Of a stretch of 33,737 bases of DNA, positions 7,874-15,141 are shown in pieces. Under the pieces are notes generated by a model. That model was not told where the DNA came from. It did no database searches and saw nothing but the letters and a program-made list of their open reading frames with translations. Each line of letters begins with the position of its first letter. Position 1 is the first letter of the stretch. The position numbers and the translations under genes are program-made. The DNA is from Patescibacteria group bacterium (lineage in GTDB: Bacteria; Patescibacteriota; Minisyncoccia; Phycocordibacterales; DATDWN01), in contig JACDEV010000007.1 of NCBI GenBank assembly GCA_013816135.1, positions 5,065 to 38,801 on the forward strand, read 5' to 3'.

Positions 7874-8038
7874 CTAGGAATTATCGGGAACTCCATCCTC
7901 GTAGCAACTTCGGTCAATAATCAGCTCAAGATTACCTTCGAGCACCAGAGTAATGTTTGACCCATCAGTTCTCGCTTCAACAACCTTTTTACCCGTGAGT
8001 TTCTCGAGCAACTTCGTTATTTTGTCGATATCTTCCAT
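7874..8038 (-). CDS. 54-residue soluble protein with strong Shine-Dalgarno
   Basis: ATG at 8038, stop at 7874. It starts MEDIDKITKLLEKLTGKKVV and continues with alternating hydrophobic residues (NITLVLEGNLELIID) and an acidic end, so one helix and a two- or three-strand sheet are likely. A consensus AGGAGG stands 6 nt before the start, behind a consensus promoter, and a terminator follows: a complete single-gene unit. I do not recognise the family. Its codon use is more GC-rich than the core genes, like the genes at 14580 and 14872, which share the same start style. Confidence 0.7.
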   Translation of the reverse strand: MEDIDKITKLLEKLTGKKVVEARTDGSNITLVLEGNLELIIDRSCYEDGVPDNS

Positions 8039-8055
8039 CTAAACCTCCTATTTAA

Positions 8056-8084
8056 ATAATAGAATATTAATAATACATTGTCAA
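8056..8084 (-). promoter_or_regulatory. Promoter of the 54-aa gene
   Basis: On the minus strand TTGACA (8079-8084), a 17-bp spacer and TATTAT (8056-8061). The leader is about 10-12 nt and contains AGGAGG. Confidence 0.8.
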
Positions 8085-8089
8085 CTTTT

Positions 8090-8397
8090 CTCCGCGGGTA
8101 GGGAGATTTTTTTGAATTTCATTTCTTCGACACTTAGATCGCGGGTAGGGTGATCTCCCTCGAAATTCTTCATCTCGTCAGATGAAAAATTTCTGGGCAC
8201 CGGACTCGCGACAAACTCTACTGAGTTCGTAGACCGCGAGTCCGTTCGATCCCTACTCGTAAAGCTTCGCTTTGCTCCGCGGGTAGGGATATCGAAACTT
8301 ACAGTTTCTGTACACCTGTTCTATTTTTTGCTTCATTTCATTTTCAAAAAATTATCACAGGTTTTCGATCCCTAACATAAAACTGTCCCACAGTTTT
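8090..8397. repeat. Scrambled copies of the tRNA-Asn 3' end forming nested hairpins
   Basis: Fragments of the T-arm/acceptor end of the adjacent tRNA-Asn occur in the tRNA's orientation at 8090-8104, 8141-8150 and 8273-8290 (18 nt identical to the gene and its flank), and inverted at 8244-8256 and 8363-8373. The pair 8285-8290/8363-8373 forms a stem AGGGATCGAAA, extended by ACCTGT/ACAGGT. Its left arm carries an inserted TACAG-TTT-CTGTA hairpin followed by CACCTGT, which resembles the module found after mreB1 and greA. GGACTCGCG/CGCGAGTCC (8202-8242) and ATAAAACTG/CAGTTTTAT (about 8377-8399) are further hairpins. No protein gene is seen. Confidence 0.75.
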
Positions 8398-8410
8398 ATT
8401 CCCACTACGC

Positions 8411-8431
8411 AAAAAAGCCTTTCGGCTTTTT
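8411..8431 (-). terminator. Terminator of tRNA-Asn
   Basis: AAAAAGCC-GAAA-GGCTTTTTT on the minus strand, 5 nt after the tRNA end. Confidence 0.85.
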
Positions 8432-8435
8432 CTTG

Positions 8436-8507
8436 CTCCGCGGGTAGGGATCGAACCTACGACCAGCCGCTTAACAGGCGGCTGCTCTACCACTGAGCTA
8501 CCGCGGA
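8436..8507 (-). tRNA. tRNA-Asn (anticodon GTT)
   Basis: A 72-nt cloverleaf with a 7-bp acceptor stem TCCGCGG/CCGCGGA, D-stem GCTC/GAGC, anticodon stem GCCGC/GCGGC around loop CTGTTAA (anticodon GTT), T-arm GTAGG-TTCGATC-CCTAC and discriminator G. The CCA end is not encoded: CAA follows, so CCA must be added after transcription. Confidence 0.97.
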
Positions 8508-8550
8508 ATATAAAGATAATAGCAAAAAATGATAAGAATGCAATTTATAC

Positions 8551-8579
8551 TTGTAGTCTCCATCGACGAAGGTTATAAT
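8551..8579 (+). promoter_or_regulatory. Promoter of raiA
   Basis: TTGTAG (8551-8556), 17-bp spacer, TATAAT (8574-8579), then only 7 nt to the ATG. Transcription would start at or next to the start codon. Confidence 0.7.
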
Positions 8580-8586
8580 TAGATTA

Positions 8587-8961
8587 ATGAATATAAAAAT
8601 ACGATCAAAAAATTTTGACCTTACACCTGCGATTGAAGAGTATGTAACAAAAAAAATCAGCACGCTGGAGAAGTTCCTCGATGCCAACAATGCTCTTATG
8701 TGTGAAGTGGAAATAGGTAAGAGTACAAATCATCATAAGTCAGGAGATATTTTCAAAGCTGAAGTTAATATTACACAACCTGATATCAAACAAGTTTTTG
8801 TTGTCGCAGAAGAAGCTGATTTGTATACAGCTATTGATATAGTTCGTGACGAAGCTGAAAGGGCTATTGTTTCTCGAAAGAATAAACGATTCAGATTACT
8901 TAGAAAGGGAGGAGCAGCTATGAAATCTATATTAAAAAGAATTAACATAAAAAGCAAATGA
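8587..8961 (+). CDS. raiA: Ribosome hibernation factor, RaiA/HPF family (short form)
   Basis: A 124-residue protein of the sigma-54 modulation/S30EA family. It starts MNIKIRSKNFDLTPAIEEYV, followed by KKISTLEKFL, a central beta strand EVEIGKSTNHHKSGDIFKAE and the helix DLYTAIDIVRDEAERAI, all diagnostic. The family binds the 30S decoding region to idle ribosomes in stress. It lacks the C-terminal dimerisation domain of long HPF but has a basic tail (about 98-124), so it could be a YfiA-like inhibitor or a short HPF. The start is fixed by the promoter 7 nt upstream. A 52-aa membrane peptide overlaps its stop by ATGA. Confidence 0.92.
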   Translation: MNIKIRSKNFDLTPAIEEYVTKKISTLEKFLDANNALMCEVEIGKSTNHHKSGDIFKAEVNITQPDIKQVFVVAEEADLYTAIDIVRDEAERAIVSRKNKRFRLLRKGGAAMKSILKRINIKSK

Positions 8962-9116
8962 TTAAAGTTGGCAGTTTAAAACAACCAGCAAGCAAAGTAT
9001 TAGTTTCTTTTGTATTTGGATGTATATTTATTTCTATTATTCTTTTATTTATATTAGTTAAATTTGAAAGTGTAAGTGAAAAGTTTTCATTAAACTCGTC
9101 AATTTCAAGTTATTAG
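8958..9116 (+). CDS. 52-residue membrane peptide, translationally coupled to raiA
   Basis: Its ATG overlaps the raiA stop (ATGA), and its own TAG overlaps the convergent fmt stop by 4 nt. It starts MIKVGSLKQPASKVLVSFVF and has one strong membrane helix (about 13-36, rich in Ile, Phe and Leu) and a polar tail ending SISSY. The overlap suggests termination-reinitiation from raiA. The family is not recognised. The open frame, coupling and coherent helix support a real peptide. Confidence 0.6.
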   Translation: MIKVGSLKQPASKVLVSFVFGCIFISIILLFILVKFESVSEKFSLNSSISSY

Positions 9117-9964
9117 GATTTTTTTCCGTTCAAATAGGATTGATAATCCATTTCTTTTTTTCCTTCAGGAACAACTCTTTCGAGAATCAACAAATTATTT
9201 TCTACTCGGGCACGTTTTACTATAACTCTCTTTCCGTTGTCAAAGAAGAATGCGCCAGGCCAAATATGAAAGGCTCGAATCTTTCGCAAGTTATGGTCAG
9301 AACTTAAGCTTAGATCTAGTTCCGCATCTTCTTTGTTAATTTTTTTTGTAAATGTAGCTTCTTCGTTATTTTGAGGTATTTCCTGTTGAGTGCCATCCAT
9401 CCAGTTTGGCAATATTTCCAAAAGTAATTTTCCGCTTTCTTCAGCTAATATTTTTTCTAAATCAGCTTCGTAGGGAGGCCAGTCGGAAACTTCGACTTTT
9501 CTTTGTGAAATGATTGGTCCAGTATCCATTCCAGGGTCAAGTCTCATTATTGTTACACCAGTTTCATCTTCAGTGATAATAGAAGTTTGAATCGGTGAAG
9601 CTCCTCGAAGTTTTGGAAGCAGGGAAGGGTGAACATTTATAGTTTTTCTTTTGGGAATATCTAATACATGAGCAGGAATAATCTTTCCGTATGAAGCTAC
9701 TAAAAATAGGTCAAAATCTAAAGAGTATTTTTTTATTTCATCTATAATTACCGGGTCCTTCAAAGACTTTGGTTGAATAAAAGTCACTCCTTCTTTTATA
9801 GCCCATGTTTTCACTTCAGGTGGAGTGATAACTAGTTTTCTACCTTTTGGTTTATCTTCAGTTGTCACAATCAGATTTGGCATGAGTCCACTAGCTTTCA
9901 TTCTGTCTAAAATCATGACAGAGAAATTGGAAGTGCCAAAGAATGCCCAAGTGAATTTATTCAT
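9113..9964 (-). CDS. fmt: Methionyl-tRNA formyltransferase
   Basis: A 283-residue enzyme that formylates Met-tRNA(fMet) using 10-formyl-tetrahydrofolate. Visible are the start KFTWAFFGTSNFSVMILDRM, the hydrolase-like ASYGKIIPAHVLDIPK, and the catalytic block NVHPSLLPKLRGASPIQ with its Asn-x-His, followed by the DxxTGxxI-type DPGMDTGPI. A C-terminal OB domain is short but present. I chose ATG 9964 over the longer frame from 9985: it lies one base after the def stop, and family members begin with this FxGT strand. The def-fmt pair is a widespread translation-initiation operon. Confidence 0.93.
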   Translation of the reverse strand: MNKFTWAFFGTSNFSVMILDRMKASGLMPNLIVTTEDKPKGRKLVITPPEVKTWAIKEGVTFIQPKSLKDPVIIDEIKKYSLDFDLFLVASYGKIIPAHVLDIPKRKTINVHPSLLPKLRGASPIQTSIITEDETGVTIMRLDPGMDTGPIISQRKVEVSDWPPYEADLEKILAEESGKLLLEILPNWMDGTQQEIPQNNEEATFTKKINKEDAELDLSLSSDHNLRKIRAFHIWPGAFFFDNGKRVIVKRARVENNLLILERVVPEGKKEMDYQSYLNGKKS

Positions 9965-9965
9965 A

Positions 9966-10529
9966 TTATTTAACAATAGCGTCACGCTTCATGTGTTCAG
10001 GTATCATTTCTTCAATTTCTTTTGCTTTGTCTGTGAAAAGTATGCCATTTAAATGATCGACTTCATGTTGAAATATCTGAGCCACTAAGCCAGTTCCACC
10101 ACGGGTAAATTTTTTTCCATTCTCGTCATATGCCACCACAGATGCTTTATTGGATCTCGTAACTTTTCCGTAAAGAAACCGAACAGACAAACATCCTTCT
10201 TCCATAAGTTTTTTCTCTTTTGAAAGTTTTTTTATGACTGGATTAATATAAACTTGATCCGGGAAATTTACTGTTCTTTTCTCCAAGTCTTCATTTTTGT
10301 TTCGAATCTTCTTTGAAATGCTCTCTACTTTCCCAGACACCACAAATATTCTGAGTGCATATCCGATTTGAGGAGCAGCAATAGCAACTCCATCGTCTTG
10401 AGAAGCCAACGCTGTTTTCATTTCTTCCAAAATAGATTGAATCTTTGGAGAGATGATTTCGTTTTGAGGTATTTCCTCAGCCATTTTTCGTAAAACCAGG
10501 GCTTCTTTCTGTAGTATTCTCTTCGTCAT
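9966..10529 (-). CDS. def: Peptide deformylase
   Basis: A 187-residue metalloenzyme that removes the N-formyl group from new proteins. All three motifs are present: GVAIAAPQIG (47-56), EGCLS (111-115, metal-binding Cys) and QHEVDHLNG (154-162, HExxH with two metal His). An insertion rich in Lys/Glu (about 66-90) lengthens it compared with the usual 165-170 residues. It sits one base before fmt, so the pair should be cotranscribed and coupled. The priA-like gene ends 16 nt upstream on the same strand. Confidence 0.95.
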   Translation of the reverse strand: MTKRILQKEALVLRKMAEEIPQNEIISPKIQSILEEMKTALASQDDGVAIAAPQIGYALRIFVVSGKVESISKKIRNKNEDLEKRTVNFPDQVYINPVIKKLSKEKKLMEEGCLSVRFLYGKVTRSNKASVVAYDENGKKFTRGGTGLVAQIFQHEVDHLNGILFTDKAKEIEEMIPEHMKRDAIVK

Positions 10530-10545
10530 ATATAGGTTTAAATTA

Positions 10546-12447
10546 TCATAAAAGAGTAGCTGGGTCTATTTTGATACTGAAATTTGGCGGTAGACTGCGA
10601 AGTTTCGGCAAGAGTTCTTTATCTACCCATTTTCCATGTGGTACAGAAATCAAAGCATGCATAGTAAATTGGGTTTTGCTTCCTGGATTCCAAGCATCGA
10701 AAATAGACACCTCATAGGGCTTTAATATTTCCGTTGCTTCTTCCATAAGTTTTCTTGTGGCTACTTTCTCTCCTTCAAGAGTGATTTTTATATATGTTGC
10801 AAAAGGTGGGTAACCTATTGATTTTCTATCCTCAATTTCTTCTCTATAAAAATCCATAAGATTACCTCGCAATGCATGATCGAAGATGGTGGTATTTTCT
10901 TGCCTAGTTTGTATTAAAAGTTTTTTTTCTGCAATAGCCCGTAATCCTAAGATAATATGAAAGATTTTTTCATTAATCTGAAAATCAGGTATAGAGAAGT
11001 ATGAATCAAGCGAAACTACACCTGCATTCTCAATTTTTTGATTTAGATAAGTTAAAGCAATTTCAGTTCCTACCATTATTGAGCCAGCAGTATTGTAAAA
11101 AGCGTCACGGACTTTTACAGCTTGCTTGTGTGTACTTAAATGGTCTTTATCCATAATATGCACTTCCGTTCCAGGAAAAAGATTTTCAATCTCTTCTACA
11201 ACTTTTAGGATTCCAATTCCTAAAGGATTTAACTTCCAGCCTCCACAATGTATGCAAAGTTCTTGAGCATCGCGCCTTTCTCCGCAATGATGACAGACAA
11301 ACAGTGCCTTACTCGTTCCTGTCAGATTTTTCTTACCATACAGCACCACTGGTGAAGAGCAATTTTTACAGATAACAACAGTTCCGCAATCACTGCAAAC
11401 AGTGATAGGGTATAGGCCTTTTCGTCCGCAAAAAAGAAATGTCTGCTCATTATTTTCTTTTGCTTTTTTTAACATCTCAATCATTTTATCGCTTAAGATA
11501 GCGAACTCTTTTTTAACTGCATTGATTGGGGATTTCATATTCACTAATTCACATGTGGCAGTTGAAAGTGAACGAAATTTAAGAGGGGACAGTTCTGAAT
11601 ATTTTCCATTTTTTTCTTCCCATATAGTCTCTGAACGAAGAAGTATATCTCCTAAAACAAGTCGAATCCCTTGTTCTTTTGCGATTATTTCAGCCGCGGT
11701 TCTTAAGTCTATATATGGTCTTGTCTGCATTTTGTATGCTCGAGAACTTTCTTTTTCCAAAATTATCGTACCTAAGTCGTTTCTAGGTAAAGCTAAAAAT
11801 GATCCAGTCGTCACTACAAGTACAGGATGTGGGTTTGAAATTATCTCTTTCCAAATTCGTATGAGTTCTTTTTTTGGAAGACCAGAATATAGTGTGTAAG
11901 TGTATTTATCAATGCCTTTTTCAAGGGTTGTTCTAGCATTCAATAAATCCTCAGTTGTAGGCAAGCAGAAAAAAACACTTCTATTTTTTGCAAATTCTTC
12001 ACGTATTAAACTTTTATAAGTGGCATATCTTTCTTCATCGTCTGATTGAAGAAGTACAGTTTCATGAAATAGACCAGGCGGTTTTTCAGTAGGAGTAAAT
12101 GGTAACTCATCGCTACCTTCCAGTATGGTTTTTGGAAGTAAACTGGAAAGTACTGCACCAACACTAGAGGCATTATAGTCAGCAATTTTTTGCGCGGCTA
12201 CAATAAAGGATTGTGATATGAATGACCTTGTCTCAATATCATCAATTTTCTTTATGCTATAAGAAAGAGTTTTTAGTTCTGATTTTATTTCCTGAGCTTC
12301 CTTGCTGTCTATAACTAACCCAAATATGGATTTGGATCTAAGAGGAATTTTTACTATTGAACCGGTTGAGACTTCTTTCTTTGTAAAGTAGGTCAGAGTG
12401 TCCTTGGATATCCCGCGGCTGATAGGAATTACTGTAAGAATTCGCAT
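10546..12447 (-). CDS. priA: PriA-like primosomal protein lacking Walker A and DEEH
   Basis: 633 residues with PriA layout. The N-terminal 3'-DNA-binding domain (about 1-95) is followed by the remains of helicase lobe 1, the eight-Cys zinc region (CSDC, CKNC, CHHC and CIHC, all within about 355-408) and lobe 2 with MVGTEIALTYL, where PriA usually has GTQM. The nucleotide-binding loop expected after PPGLFHETVLL is missing: the place of GVTGSGKT reads QSDDEERYATY. The Walker B box is EKES in place of DEEH, followed by a retained AYK. The fold seems kept while ATP hydrolysis is probably lost, leaving a DNA-structure-binding or loading role. TATAAT lies 6 nt before the ATG. Confidence 0.85.
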   Translation of the reverse strand: MRILTVIPISRGISKDTLTYFTKKEVSTGSIVKIPLRSKSIFGLVIDSKEAQEIKSELKTLSYSIKKIDDIETRSFISQSFIVAAQKIADYNASSVGAVLSSLLPKTILEGSDELPFTPTEKPPGLFHETVLLQSDDEERYATYKSLIREEFAKNRSVFFCLPTTEDLLNARTTLEKGIDKYTYTLYSGLPKKELIRIWKEIISNPHPVLVVTTGSFLALPRNDLGTIILEKESSRAYKMQTRPYIDLRTAAEIIAKEQGIRLVLGDILLRSETIWEEKNGKYSELSPLKFRSLSTATCELVNMKSPINAVKKEFAILSDKMIEMLKKAKENNEQTFLFCGRKGLYPITVCSDCGTVVICKNCSSPVVLYGKKNLTGTSKALFVCHHCGERRDAQELCIHCGGWKLNPLGIGILKVVEEIENLFPGTEVHIMDKDHLSTHKQAVKVRDAFYNTAGSIMVGTEIALTYLNQKIENAGVVSLDSYFSIPDFQINEKIFHIILGLRAIAEKKLLIQTRQENTTIFDHALRGNLMDFYREEIEDRKSIGYPPFATYIKITLEGEKVATRKLMEEATEILKPYEVSIFDAWNPGSKTQFTMHALISVPHGKWVDKELLPKLRSLPPNFSIKIDPATLL

Positions 12448-12494
12448 CTAGAAATTATATCAGAAACAAGCTACTTCAGAGAATTTGAGGGGTC

Positions 12495-13256
12495 CTAAAT
12501 TATAACCTGCATCAGTGTAGCTACATCCAATATATATAGTGAGTTAGCATCAGCTTTTATAAATGTTGGTTTCTGGCCTTTGTATATAGGCATAAAGTTT
12601 TGAGTTCCTGGATCGCCACTTTCGATAGCGTAGACTCCATTTTGAGTAGCAAATACTACAACGTCTGAACGATTTTTATAGAAATCGACATTTCTTACAA
12701 CTGTGTCAGGTTGGACGATCTTCGAGATATTGTCACCGACTTTCAACATTATGGCATTATTTTCTATCCACAAAGAAGCTGTTTTGTCATTAGACAATCT
12801 TGGGAGAAGTTTTGTTGGAAGTTTGTCAGTTAAGATTTTAAATTTTAAAGAAGCATATTCCTTATCCTTTGTAGTTATTATTTGGCCGGAAGTATTTTGA
12901 GTGATAAATAGTGGAGAAATAGTTACATCTCCGTTGCTAGGAATAGAAATATCTTTTGTCCAAGGAAAATATCCTAGCTTAGAAACAATAACTGTGTGTT
13001 CTCCAGGTGAAAGAGTAATATTCAGAGCTTGATTGTCTGCGCTGGTAACTGCTTCTTCACTGTCATCAACAAACACAGAAGTGAGAGGCAGAGGCATTTC
13101 CATCTTCAAATGGCCAACTTTTCCAATTACAAAATTATTAAATCGATAACCGGCCGCATATCCGATACTTATGATTAGGAGTATCACAAGTGCGACTATC
13201 CCTGCCGTATATGCTGTTTTATTCTCACTGAAATGTGTTTTTGCATTATTGTTCAT
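12495..13256 (-). CDS. Membrane-anchored PEGA-domain protein
   Basis: 253 residues with one N-terminal membrane helix (about 15-35) and an extracytoplasmic PEGA domain at about 48-115. The PEGA strand pattern is visible as TSVFVDD near 60, LSPGEHTVIVSKLGYFPWTK near 82-100 and DVTISPLFI. The remaining half has repeated strand patterns (KTASLWIENNAIML, VVVFATQNGVYAI, NSLYILDV) that look like a partial beta-propeller. PEGA proteins lie at the cell surface of many Patescibacteria; the role is unknown. The -10 box lies 8 nt before the ATG. It is divergent from mreB1. Confidence 0.82.
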   Translation of the reverse strand: MNNNAKTHFSENKTAYTAGIVALVILLIISIGYAAGYRFNNFVIGKVGHLKMEMPLPLTSVFVDDSEEAVTSADNQALNITLSPGEHTVIVSKLGYFPWTKDISIPSNGDVTISPLFITQNTSGQIITTKDKEYASLKFKILTDKLPTKLLPRLSNDKTASLWIENNAIMLKVGDNISKIVQPDTVVRNVDFYKNRSDVVVFATQNGVYAIESGDPGTQNFMPIYKGQKPTFIKADANSLYILDVATLMQVII

Positions 13257-13264
13257 ATCGGCCT

Positions 13265-13292
13265 ATTATAGTCAAATATCTTACAAAGACAA
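13265..13292 (-). promoter_or_regulatory. Promoter of the PEGA gene
   Basis: On the minus strand TTGTCT (13287-13292), a 16-bp spacer and TATAAT (13265-13270), then 8 nt to the ATG, leaving almost no leader. Confidence 0.65.
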
Positions 13293-13340
13293 CTACCTTA
13301 TTAGAAGGAGTATTTAGTTGTTTTGTGATACATTTCACCT

Positions 13341-14354
13341 ATGGGTATCTTCTCAAAAAAATTAGGAATTGATCTTGGAACGGCAAATATTCTTGTTTTT
13401 GTGCCTGGAAGAGGAATAGTTTTGAACGAGCCTTCAGTTGTGGCAGTTTCAGAAGAAGATAACAGAATAATAGCTATTGGTATTGAAGCTAAAGAGATGA
13501 TTGGTAGAACTCCTGAAAACATAATTGCTTATAGACCGATGAAAGATGGAGTAATTGCAGATTATCGTGTGACGGAGGCAATGCTTCGCTACTATATAGA
13601 CAAAGCTCTTGGAAAATGGAATTTTGCTAAGCCTGAAGTTTTGGTTTCTGTGCCCGCTGGCGTTACATCTACAGAGAGAAGGGCAGTTATTGAAGCTTCG
13701 ATTCGAGCAGGTGCAAAGAATGCTTATGTAGTGAAAGAACCTATTCTGGCCGCAATTGGTGCGGGTATTCCTATTCACGAAGCAATGGGTCATATGATTG
13801 TTGATATTGGCGGAGGTACTACAGACGTAGCGGTGATTTCACTTGGTGGAATTGTTTCTTCAACTTCAGTAAAGGTTGCTGGTAACAAGATGGACTATGC
13901 TATCGCTGACTATATAAAGAAGACTTTCAACTTAGGTATCGGAGATAAAACCGCTGAAGATATAAAAATAAAAATCGGTTCTGCTATTCCTTTGGATGAA
14001 GAATTATCAATGATGATAAAAGGAAGGGACTTCGTTACTGGTCTTCCTCGCAGTGTAGAGATAAAAACTAATGAAATTGTTAGAGCTATAAGCAAGGATC
14101 TTAGAGAGATGATAAAAGCGATTAAAGAAGTTTTGCAGGAAACTCCACCTGAACTTTCATCTGACATTATTGATCAAGGAATAATAATGACAGGTGGTTC
14201 GTCTCAGTTGCGTAATTTACCAGAATTAGTTTTTCGTAGAACTGGAGTTAAGGCTGTATTAGCAAAGGATCCATTGTACTGCGTTGTGAAGGGAACAGGT
14301 ATTGCGTTGGAACATCTTGATATTTACAAGAGATCTATTATTTCAAAGCGATAA
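13341..14354 (+). CDS. mreB: Rod-shape protein MreB, copy 1
   Basis: 337-residue bacterial actin. Diagnostic parts are GIDLGTANILVFVPG (phosphate 1), VLVSVPAGVTSTERRAV, IVDIGGGTTDVAVISLGG (phosphate 2) and GIIMTGGSSQLRNLPE (adenosine). MreB filaments place the wall elongation machinery under the membrane. The N-terminal MGIFSKKLG is short and lacks the long amphipathic helix. A second mreB lies 5 kb on at the head of mreC-mreD-mrdA; this copy stands apart from those genes and ends in a large hairpin element 5 nt past the stop. The start codon has no Shine-Dalgarno at normal distance; an AGAAGGAG lies too far upstream (about 30 nt). Confidence 0.95.
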   Translation: MGIFSKKLGIDLGTANILVFVPGRGIVLNEPSVVAVSEEDNRIIAIGIEAKEMIGRTPENIIAYRPMKDGVIADYRVTEAMLRYYIDKALGKWNFAKPEVLVSVPAGVTSTERRAVIEASIRAGAKNAYVVKEPILAAIGAGIPIHEAMGHMIVDIGGGTTDVAVISLGGIVSSTSVKVAGNKMDYAIADYIKKTFNLGIGDKTAEDIKIKIGSAIPLDEELSMMIKGRDFVTGLPRSVEIKTNEIVRAISKDLREMIKAIKEVLQETPPELSSDIIDQGIIMTGGSSQLRNLPELVFRRTGVKAVLAKDPLYCVVKGTGIALEHLDIYKRSIISKR

Positions 14355-14359
14355 AAATC

Positions 14360-14519
14360 AAAATTTACACTTTTTGGAGTACGCATTTTTCTTGCTAGAA
14401 AAAGTGCTCGAATCCTTACAGGATCTGTACACCTTTCGCAAAAATGCTCAAGGTCTTGCGAAGCTACGCTTCTCACCTCGCGCCGTCGCGCTCTGGGCCT
14501 CCAAAAAATTGTAAATTTT
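14360..14519. repeat. Long-stem hairpin element, full copy (modules A+B)
   Basis: The outer stem is 14360-14379 against 14499-14519, about 20 bp with one or two mismatches. Inside are module A ends (GGAGTACGC...GCTCGAATCC at the left and CGCGCCGTCGCG...GGGCCTCC at the right) and, between them, module B of about 66 nt. Module B starts TTACAGGATCTGTACACC and ends in a GAAGC/GCTTC hairpin and TTCTCACC. Module A recurs after frr (16501-16609) without B; module B recurs after greA (23674-23856) without A. It begins 5 nt after the mreB1 stop and may act as terminator or 3' stabiliser. Confidence 0.8.
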
Positions 14520-14529
14520 CTTTAACATC

Positions 14530-14557
14530 TTGTAAATATTTTTAAATAATCTATAAT
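14530..14557 (+). promoter_or_regulatory. Promoter of the 65-aa gene
   Basis: TTGTAA (14530-14535), 16-bp spacer, TATAAT (14552-14557). A leader of about 16 nt carries AGAGGT. Confidence 0.7.
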
Positions 14558-14579
14558 TTTTAGATAGAGGTACAAAATT

Positions 14580-14777
14580 ATGATTGTTTTCGAGGAAGTA
14601 TTGAGTTGGGGATGCCGAAGACAAGAGGATCGTGTACGTTTGACTCCCATGTCAGACGGACAGGTTGCCTACATGAAGGCAGAAAGAGAGAAATCGGCAA
14701 ACAACCTGAAACAAATTCAGTTGCAAGCCGTAATCGATCAAAAAGCCTTCCTCGCTAGGTTCGACAAAGTTCGCTAA
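14580..14777 (+). CDS. 65-residue protein of unknown function
   Basis: ATG at 14580, preceded by AGAGGT at a 9-nt distance. It starts MIVFEEVLSWGCRRQEDRVR, and the second half (DGQVAYMKAEREKSANNLKQ onward) is predicted as one long charged helix, possibly a coiled coil. A canonical promoter and a strong terminator make it a complete unit. The coding sequence is much richer in G/C than the neighbouring core genes, as are the 54-aa and 69-aa genes with similar start signals. No family recognised. Confidence 0.65.
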   Translation: MIVFEEVLSWGCRRQEDRVRLTPMSDGQVAYMKAEREKSANNLKQIQLQAVIDQKAFLARFDKVR

Positions 14778-14779
14778 AT

Positions 14780-14818
14780 CGCCCCATCCGCATCCTTGCG
14801 GACTCCGGGGCGGTTTTC
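14780..14818 (+). terminator. Terminator of the 65-aa gene
   Basis: CGCCCC/GGGGCG outer stem with an inner CCGC/GCGG hairpin, then GTTTTCTATTTT, starting 2 nt past the stop. Confidence 0.88.
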
Positions 14819-14871
14819 TATTTTAGATTGAATATTCTGTTTTTGTTTGTTAGTGTGTTTCAGGAGGTTTT

Positions 14872-15081
14872 GTGTATTTTATCAAGATAAACAGTGCTCA
14901 TTACGGACCCCTGGAATCAGAATTTGAGGCCAAAAAGATTCTTCAAGAAAAGGGCTGGAAGCCCACCTCTTGCGAAGGCTCGAAAGCTTACTATTTTGTA
15001 GGTGAGGACCATTTAGAACTCATTGCAAATATTGTCTACGTGCTCAAGGTGAAGGATATTTCGGAACTTCCAAGTAAGTAG
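14872..15081 (+). CDS. 69-residue protein of unknown function
   Basis: GTG start at 14872 with a perfect AGGAGG 5 nt upstream, which decides the start. It begins MYFIKINSAHYGPLESEFEA, then KKILQEKGWKP, and ends with a helix and VKDISELPSK. The layout suggests a small alpha/beta fold; GPLESEFEAKKILQEKGW resembles short substrate-binding or ubiquitin-like patterns but nothing firm. A weak promoter (TTGAAT, 17 bp, TAGTGT) lies upstream and a terminator follows. GC-rich codon use matches the 65-aa neighbour. Confidence 0.65.
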   Translation: MYFIKINSAHYGPLESEFEAKKILQEKGWKPTSCEGSKAYYFVGEDHLELIANIVYVLKVKDISELPSK

Positions 15082-15090
15082 TAGTGTAGG

Positions 15091-15124
15091 AATAGGTCGG
15101 CCACACGTGGTCGATCTATTTTCG
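15091..15124 (+). terminator. Terminator of the 69-aa gene
   Basis: AATAGGTCGGCCAC paired with GTGGTCGATCTATT (two G-T pairs), followed by TTCGTTT. It lies just before the holB -10 box. Confidence 0.75.
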
Positions 15125-15141
15125 TTTGCTATAATAAAAAT

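Noticed and set aside
8090-8397. CRISPR array
   Set aside because: The repeated tRNA fragments are irregular in length, spacing and orientation, and no spacers or cas genes are present.
9965-9985. Longer fmt start at 9985
   Set aside because: It would overlap the end of def and adds seven residues not typical of the family; ATG 9964 follows the def stop by one base.
11402-11899. 165-codon plus-strand frame inside the priA-like gene
   Set aside because: It is antisense to a conserved coding sequence and its composition is that of a shadow frame.
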